Assembly (NCBI GenBank): GCA_947478535.1
Contig: CANJXD010000148.1
Span: 1-11,118, forward strand
Direction: 5' to 3'
DNA length: 11,118 nucleotides
Origin: Acetobacteraceae bacterium
GTDB lineage: Bacteria > Pseudomonadota > Alphaproteobacteria > Acetobacterales > Acetobacteraceae
The first letter of the stretch is position 1. Each line of letters opens with the position of its first letter. The position numbers were made by a program, and so were the translations under genes. Under the pieces are notes generated by a model. It saw only the letters and a program-made list of their open reading frames with translations, was not told where the DNA came from and did not search any database. Shown piece after piece: positions 8,338 to 11,118 of the stretch.

Positions 8338-9096
8338 TCAGGCTTTTCCCTCGGCCGGCAGCGCCTCGAAGCAGAAGCCGCGCGCCATCAGGCCGGTGAT
8401 GAGGTCTTCCAGGATGCCGGCGAAAGGCTCCCGCCGGCTGCGGACGCCCCAATGCATGACCAGCACCTCGCCCGGTTGGATATTGGCGAGGTTGCGGCGC
8501 AGCAGCGCGGCGTTGGGGTGGGCGGCGCTGTCGAGTTCATCGCCCAGGAAGCCATTGCGGGTCCAGCCCTGGTGCTTCAGGCCGCAAGCGGCGGCGAGGC
8601 GCACCGCATTGGGCGTGACGATGCCGCCCGGCGCCCGCCACAGCGGCAGCACGCGGGCATCGGGGGCCATGCGGCGCAGCGCCTCGATGGGGCGGGCGAG
8701 TTCGGCGCAGAGACCCGCGCCATCCAGCACTTCCTGCCCCTCCCCCCGGCGGGAGCGGAAGGTGGTGCGACCGGGGCCGGGGTCACCCGAAAAGTACCAG
8801 TGGCGCCAGGTGTGGGTGGCGAAGGCGTGACCCTCCGCGACCCGGGCGCGCCAGAACGGCGCCCAATCCTCGGACAGCGTCGCGCTGCCGCGGAAGCTGG
8901 GCTCATTGGCGAGGAACAGCGTCGTGGTGACGGCATGCCGCTTGAGCACGGCGGCAATCGCCTCCGCCTCCCGGCTCCAGCCGGTATCGATGGTGAGAAA
9001 GACGGGGCCGCGGCAGCCCTGCGGCGCGCGCTGCGCGATGGCGGGCACGGCCAGAAGCACGCCCAGGCCCGCCAGGATGGACCGGCGGGTGGTCAC
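8338..9096 (-). CDS. Exported divergent polysaccharide deacetylase (NodB/CE4-like)
   Basis: A 252-aa protein. GTG 9096 is chosen because it overlaps the propeller stop (GTGA) and gives a proper export signal: TTRRSILAGLGVLLAVPAIAQ, with a twin-arginine followed by a hydrophobic core and AIA|Q cleavage near 21. A longer in-frame extension to 9447 lies wholly inside the propeller gene and is rejected. NodB-like motifs: FLTIDTG (residues 33-39, Asp37), HTWRH (His95, His99) and RAPGG (154-158), plus MHWG (His215) near the end. CE4 enzymes remove N- or O-acetyl groups from glycans using a metal held by Asp-His-His. In the usual TFDDG the second Asp binds metal; here it is Thr38, so activity or metal site may differ. 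It probably acts in the periplasm, next to the propeller protein. Confidence 0.85.
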   Translation of the reverse strand: MTTRRSILAGLGVLLAVPAIAQRAPQGCRGPVFLTIDTGWSREAEAIAAVLKRHAVTTTLFLANEPSFRGSATLSEDWAPFWRARVAEGHAFATHTWRHWYFSGDPGPGRTTFRSRRGEGQEVLDGAGLCAELARPIEALRRMAPDARVLPLWRAPGGIVTPNAVRLAAACGLKHQGWTRNGFLGDELDSAAHPNAALLRRNLANIQPGEVLVMHWGVRSRREPFAGILEDLITGLMARGFCFEALPAEGKA

Positions 9097-10220
9097 GGGC
9101 GGCGCCCGGCGGGAACTGCCGATGCCGGGATTACGGGCGCCACCGGCACGGCGCCGGGCAGAAGCCCCGCGGCCGGCGGGGCGCCAGGCGCCGGGCGGCC
9201 GGGCAGTGGCGCCGGCAGGGGGCGGCTGCCGGAGACGGCGCCGGCCTGGGTCAAGGCGAAATCCGCCCCGACCGCACCGCGCCGCGGCTTGAAGAAGATG
9301 CCATGCGGGCTGCGGCCGACGCGCACCGTCTCCCACGTCTCGCCACGGGGATCGAGGATGGCGATGCGTCCGACCCAGCGCAGCGTCATCCAGATGCGAC
9401 CATCGGGGTCGAAGGTCAGGCAATCCGGCCCACCGGGGATGGACCATGTGCGGCGGACCTGCAGCGTCTCCGGGTCGATCTCCGCAAGGCGGCTGTCGAC
9501 GCGGCTGGTGGCGTAGAGGGACCGGCCATCGGGGCTCGGGAAGATGGTATGGGCGCCGCGCGCAAGGGTGAAGGCGCGCACCACCTCCCGCGTCTCCGGG
9601 TCCAGCGTCACGAAATGGTCGCTGCCCATGATGCCGACGAGCAGCTTGCCGCGGTGCCAGATGATGCCGGCGGGCTCCGGCCCCACCTCCTGGGTCCAGA
9701 GATGGGTACGGGTTTCAAGGTCGAAGGCCCCGACCGCGCGGTCCCCCTGCAAGGTCACGTAGAAATGCCGGCTATCCGGGCTGAAGGCGATATGGCTCGG
9801 CTTGTCGCCGGGGCGGAAACGATGGACCAGATCCAGCGTCCGCGCATCGAGGATATCCACCTGGTCCCGCCGCAGGCTGGCGATGACCAGGTATTTCCCG
9901 TCCGGGCTGTATTCGAGGTGGTAGGGGTTGGAGATGCGTTGGCGGCGCAGCACCTCGCCGGTCGGGGGATCGACGAAGAAAACCTCATTGCCCCCGGAAT
10001 CCGCGATGACGAGCTGCGAGGCGTCCGGCGTCAGCACCATGTGGTGCGGCTCGCGCAGCACCTGGATTCGCCGGGTTTCCAGGCGCGTCGCGGCATCGAG
10101 GACGGAGATCGTCGCGTCACCGGAGTTGATGACATAGACGAGATCCGCCCGCGCGGCCGAGGCGATGGGCACCAGCGCCAGGAACAACCCGAGGGCAGCG
10201 GGGATGAGGCGGAAAGCCAC
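9093..10220 (-). CDS. Exported YVTN-type seven-bladed beta-propeller protein
   Basis: A 375-aa periplasmic or surface protein. The GTG 10220 start gives a Sec signal (MAFRLIPAALGLFLALVPIASA; cleavage near 22-25). Residues about 27-320 are YVTN/SMP-30-like repeats of about 42 aa, each with a turn such as TPDASQLVIA, SPDGKYLVIA, SPDSRHFYVT, SPDGRSLYAT and DPDGRIWM, and an LDP/LDA strand; about seven blades are recognisable. Such propellers serve as protein or ligand-binding scaffolds, and sometimes sit beside PQQ-dependent or cell-envelope enzymes. No enzyme active site is evident. From about residue 330 the protein ends in a proline/alanine/glycine-rich, probably disordered tail (PLPAPLPGRPAPGAPP). 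Its stop overlaps the deacetylase start. It leads a three-gene unit with the deacetylase and the lipid hydroxylase, so a scaffolding role in envelope modification is inferred. Confidence 0.88.
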   Translation of the reverse strand: MAFRLIPAALGLFLALVPIASAARADLVYVINSGDATISVLDAATRLETRRIQVLREPHHMVLTPDASQLVIADSGGNEVFFVDPPTGEVLRRQRISNPYHLEYSPDGKYLVIASLRRDQVDILDARTLDLVHRFRPGDKPSHIAFSPDSRHFYVTLQGDRAVGAFDLETRTHLWTQEVGPEPAGIIWHRGKLLVGIMGSDHFVTLDPETREVVRAFTLARGAHTIFPSPDGRSLYATSRVDSRLAEIDPETLQVRRTWSIPGGPDCLTFDPDGRIWMTLRWVGRIAILDPRGETWETVRVGRSPHGIFFKPRRGAVGADFALTQAGAVSGSRPLPAPLPGRPAPGAPPAAGLLPGAVPVAPVIPASAVPAGRRP

Positions 10221-10236
10221 GGGGCGAAACTTCCAG

Positions 10237-10274
10237 AAAAAGCCTGTCGGGCCGCAAAATCAGCGCGCGGCCCG
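10237..10274 (-). terminator. Terminator-like hairpin after msrB
   Basis: An 8-bp perfect stem, CGGGCCGC (10248-10255) with GCGGCCCG (10267-10274), has an 11-nt loop. On the minus strand it is followed 6 nt later by a five-T run (10241-10237), placing it 38 nt past the msrB stop. The T-run is displaced and short, so termination may be weak. It also sits in the 91-bp leader of the propeller gene, where I see no convincing promoter boxes. Confidence 0.45.
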
Positions 10275-10311
10275 GGAATGTCCAGCGCCACGATGGGCTA
10301 GTCCAACAGGG

Positions 10312-10773
10312 TCATTCCTGCGGGCGGAAGCTCAGCGAGACGCCGTTCATGCAATAGCGCTCCCCGGTCGGTGCCGGCCCATCCGGGAAGACATGGCCGA
10401 GATGCCCGCCGCACTGGGCGCAATGCACCTCCGTCCGCACCATGAAGAAGCTGCGATCGGAGGTGGTGGCAACGCCGCCGGGCAAGGGGCGGAAGAAGCT
10501 CGGCCAGCCGGTGCCGCTTTCGAATTTCGTCGAGGCCTCGAAAAGCGGGTGCTCGCAGCCCGCGCAGATGAAGGTGCCGGCGCGCTTTTCGGCATTGAGC
10601 GGGCTGGTGCCCGGGCGCTCCGTGCCGTGGCCGCGCAGCACCTTGAAGGCCTCCGGCGACAAGGCATCGCGCCATTCCGCCTCCGTCTTCGCGACGGGGT
10701 AGGTCTCTTCAGCCTTCGGTTTGCCGAACAATGCCATCATCGCCATCCCGTCCCTGGGTTTTCCGAAGCTCAT
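10312..10773 (-). CDS. msrB: Peptide-methionine (R)-S-oxide reductase MsrB
   Basis: A 153-aa cytosolic enzyme that reduces methionine-R-sulfoxide in proteins, restoring oxidised methionines. Signatures are complete: zinc cysteines C70-AG-C73 and C118-AQ-C121, GTGWPSF (87-93), GHLGHVFPDGP, and the catalytic Cys141 in RYCMNGVSLSF. Family length is typical. The ATG at 10773 overlaps the msrA stop (ATGA), supporting it over the internal ATGs (residues 10, 12, 13); the first about 20 residues are an extension not shared by minimal MsrB proteins. No export signal. It pairs with the MsrA gene upstream, covering both sulfoxide diastereomers. A hairpin with a displaced T-run follows the stop. Confidence 0.96.
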   Translation of the reverse strand: MSFGKPRDGMAMMALFGKPKAEETYPVAKTEAEWRDALSPEAFKVLRGHGTERPGTSPLNAEKRAGTFICAGCEHPLFEASTKFESGTGWPSFFRPLPGGVATTSDRSFFMVRTEVHCAQCGGHLGHVFPDGPAPTGERYCMNGVSLSFRPQE

Positions 10774-11118
10774 GCCGCGGCGCTTTTCAGCATGGCGGCG
10801 AAGGTCTTGCGGAACTTCGCGACCTTCGGCGCCACGATCACCCGGCAATAGCCGGACCAGGGGTTGAGCCGGAAGTAGTCCTGGTGCTCCGCCTCCCCAG
10901 GCCAGTATTCCGTGAACGGGGCCAGTTCCGTCACCAGTGGCGCCGGCCATAACTGGCGGGTGTCGATCTCGGCCATCACCTCCCGCGCCGTGGCTTCCTG
11001 GGCGGCGTCGTGGAACAGGATGATGCTGCGATATTGCGGGCCGACATCATTGCCCTGGCGGTCCTTTGTGGTGGGGTCATGCAGGGTGAAGAAGATCCGC
11101 AGCAGGTTGCCGTAGGCA
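10770..11118 (-). CDS. msrA: Peptide-methionine (S)-S-oxide reductase MsrA, C-terminal part
   Basis: The C-terminal 115 codons of MsrA; the N-terminus, including the catalytic GCFWG motif, lies beyond the right edge of the window. Characteristic segments are seen: LRIFFTLHDPTTKDRQGNDVGPQYRS, then WPGEAEHQDYF, then GYCRVIVAPKVAKFRK. MsrA reduces methionine-S-sulfoxide with thioredoxin. The stop TGA (10772-10770) overlaps the msrB start, so the two are made together. The frame is intact to the edge, so this is a window cut rather than a broken gene. The C-terminus KSAAA is short and lacks extra cysteines. Confidence 0.95.
   Translation of the reverse strand, partial: AYGNLLRIFFTLHDPTTKDRQGNDVGPQYRSIILFHDAAQEATAREVMAEIDTRQLWPAPLVTELAPFTEYWPGEAEHQDYFRLNPWSGYCRVIVAPKVAKFRKTFAAMLKSAAA

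Noticed and set aside
9097..9447. N-terminal extension of the deacetylase frame
   Set aside because: It overlaps the propeller gene entirely, has no domain, and would hide the twin-arginine signal that begins at GTG 9096.
7291..9516. A 741-codon open frame on the plus strand
   Set aside because: It runs antisense through the hydroxylase, deacetylase and propeller genes, all of which have clear family motifs. Its Gln/His/Arg/Gly-rich translation is the usual shadow frame of GC-rich coding DNA.

Overview
This is a very GC-rich stretch (third codon positions almost all G or C) with tightly packed, often 4-bp-overlapping genes. The gene style and protein types fit an alphaproteobacterium, most plausibly an Acetobacteraceae/Roseomonas-like organism. 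That placement is an inference from composition and protein style, not a database match. I see no tRNA, rRNA, CRISPR array, insertion sequence, phage integrase or classical defence gene. Most of the window reads as ordinary chromosomal metabolism with a few unusual gene combinations.

Plus strand, 110-7328. (i) A two-gene unit: an NMT1/THI5-like substrate-binding-fold protein without a signal peptide (110-1012), overlapped by 4 bp by a hotdog acyl-CoA thioesterase (1009-1455). (ii) An AT-richer gap (1456-1551) with a promoter-like element, a short palindrome, a strong Shine-Dalgarno sequence and a possible 9-codon leader ORF. It leads into an unrecognised 270-aa protein with two transthyretin/carboxypeptidase-regulatory-like beta segments (1552-2364). 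(iii) A chain joined by ATGA overlaps: an HMA-less P1B-type metal ATPase (2404-4230), a D-2-hydroxyacid dehydrogenase (4227-5189) and an arylformamidase-like alpha/beta hydrolase (5186-6016). After a 58-bp gap comes a DadA-like FAD amino-acid oxidoreductase (6075-7328). The last three could together handle N-acyl or D-amino acids and their 2-oxo/2-hydroxy acids.

Minus strand, 11118-7381 (read right to left). (iv) msrA (incomplete, entering from the right edge) and msrB overlap by 4 bp and form a methionine sulfoxide repair pair, followed by a terminator-like hairpin. (v) A three-gene coupled unit: an exported YVTN beta-propeller protein (10220-9093), a probable Tat-exported divergent NodB-type polysaccharide deacetylase (9096-8338) and a membrane sterol-desaturase/fatty-acid-hydroxylase family enzyme (8337-7381). 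The two strands converge in a 52-bp gap (7329-7380) that holds a REP/terminator-like inverted repeat.

The best candidates for something undescribed are the propeller-deacetylase-hydroxylase unit (a possible envelope lipid or glycan modification module), the orphan protein at 1552-2364 with its leader, and the cytosolic NMT1-like protein paired with a thioesterase. None is proven to be a new system by sequence alone.
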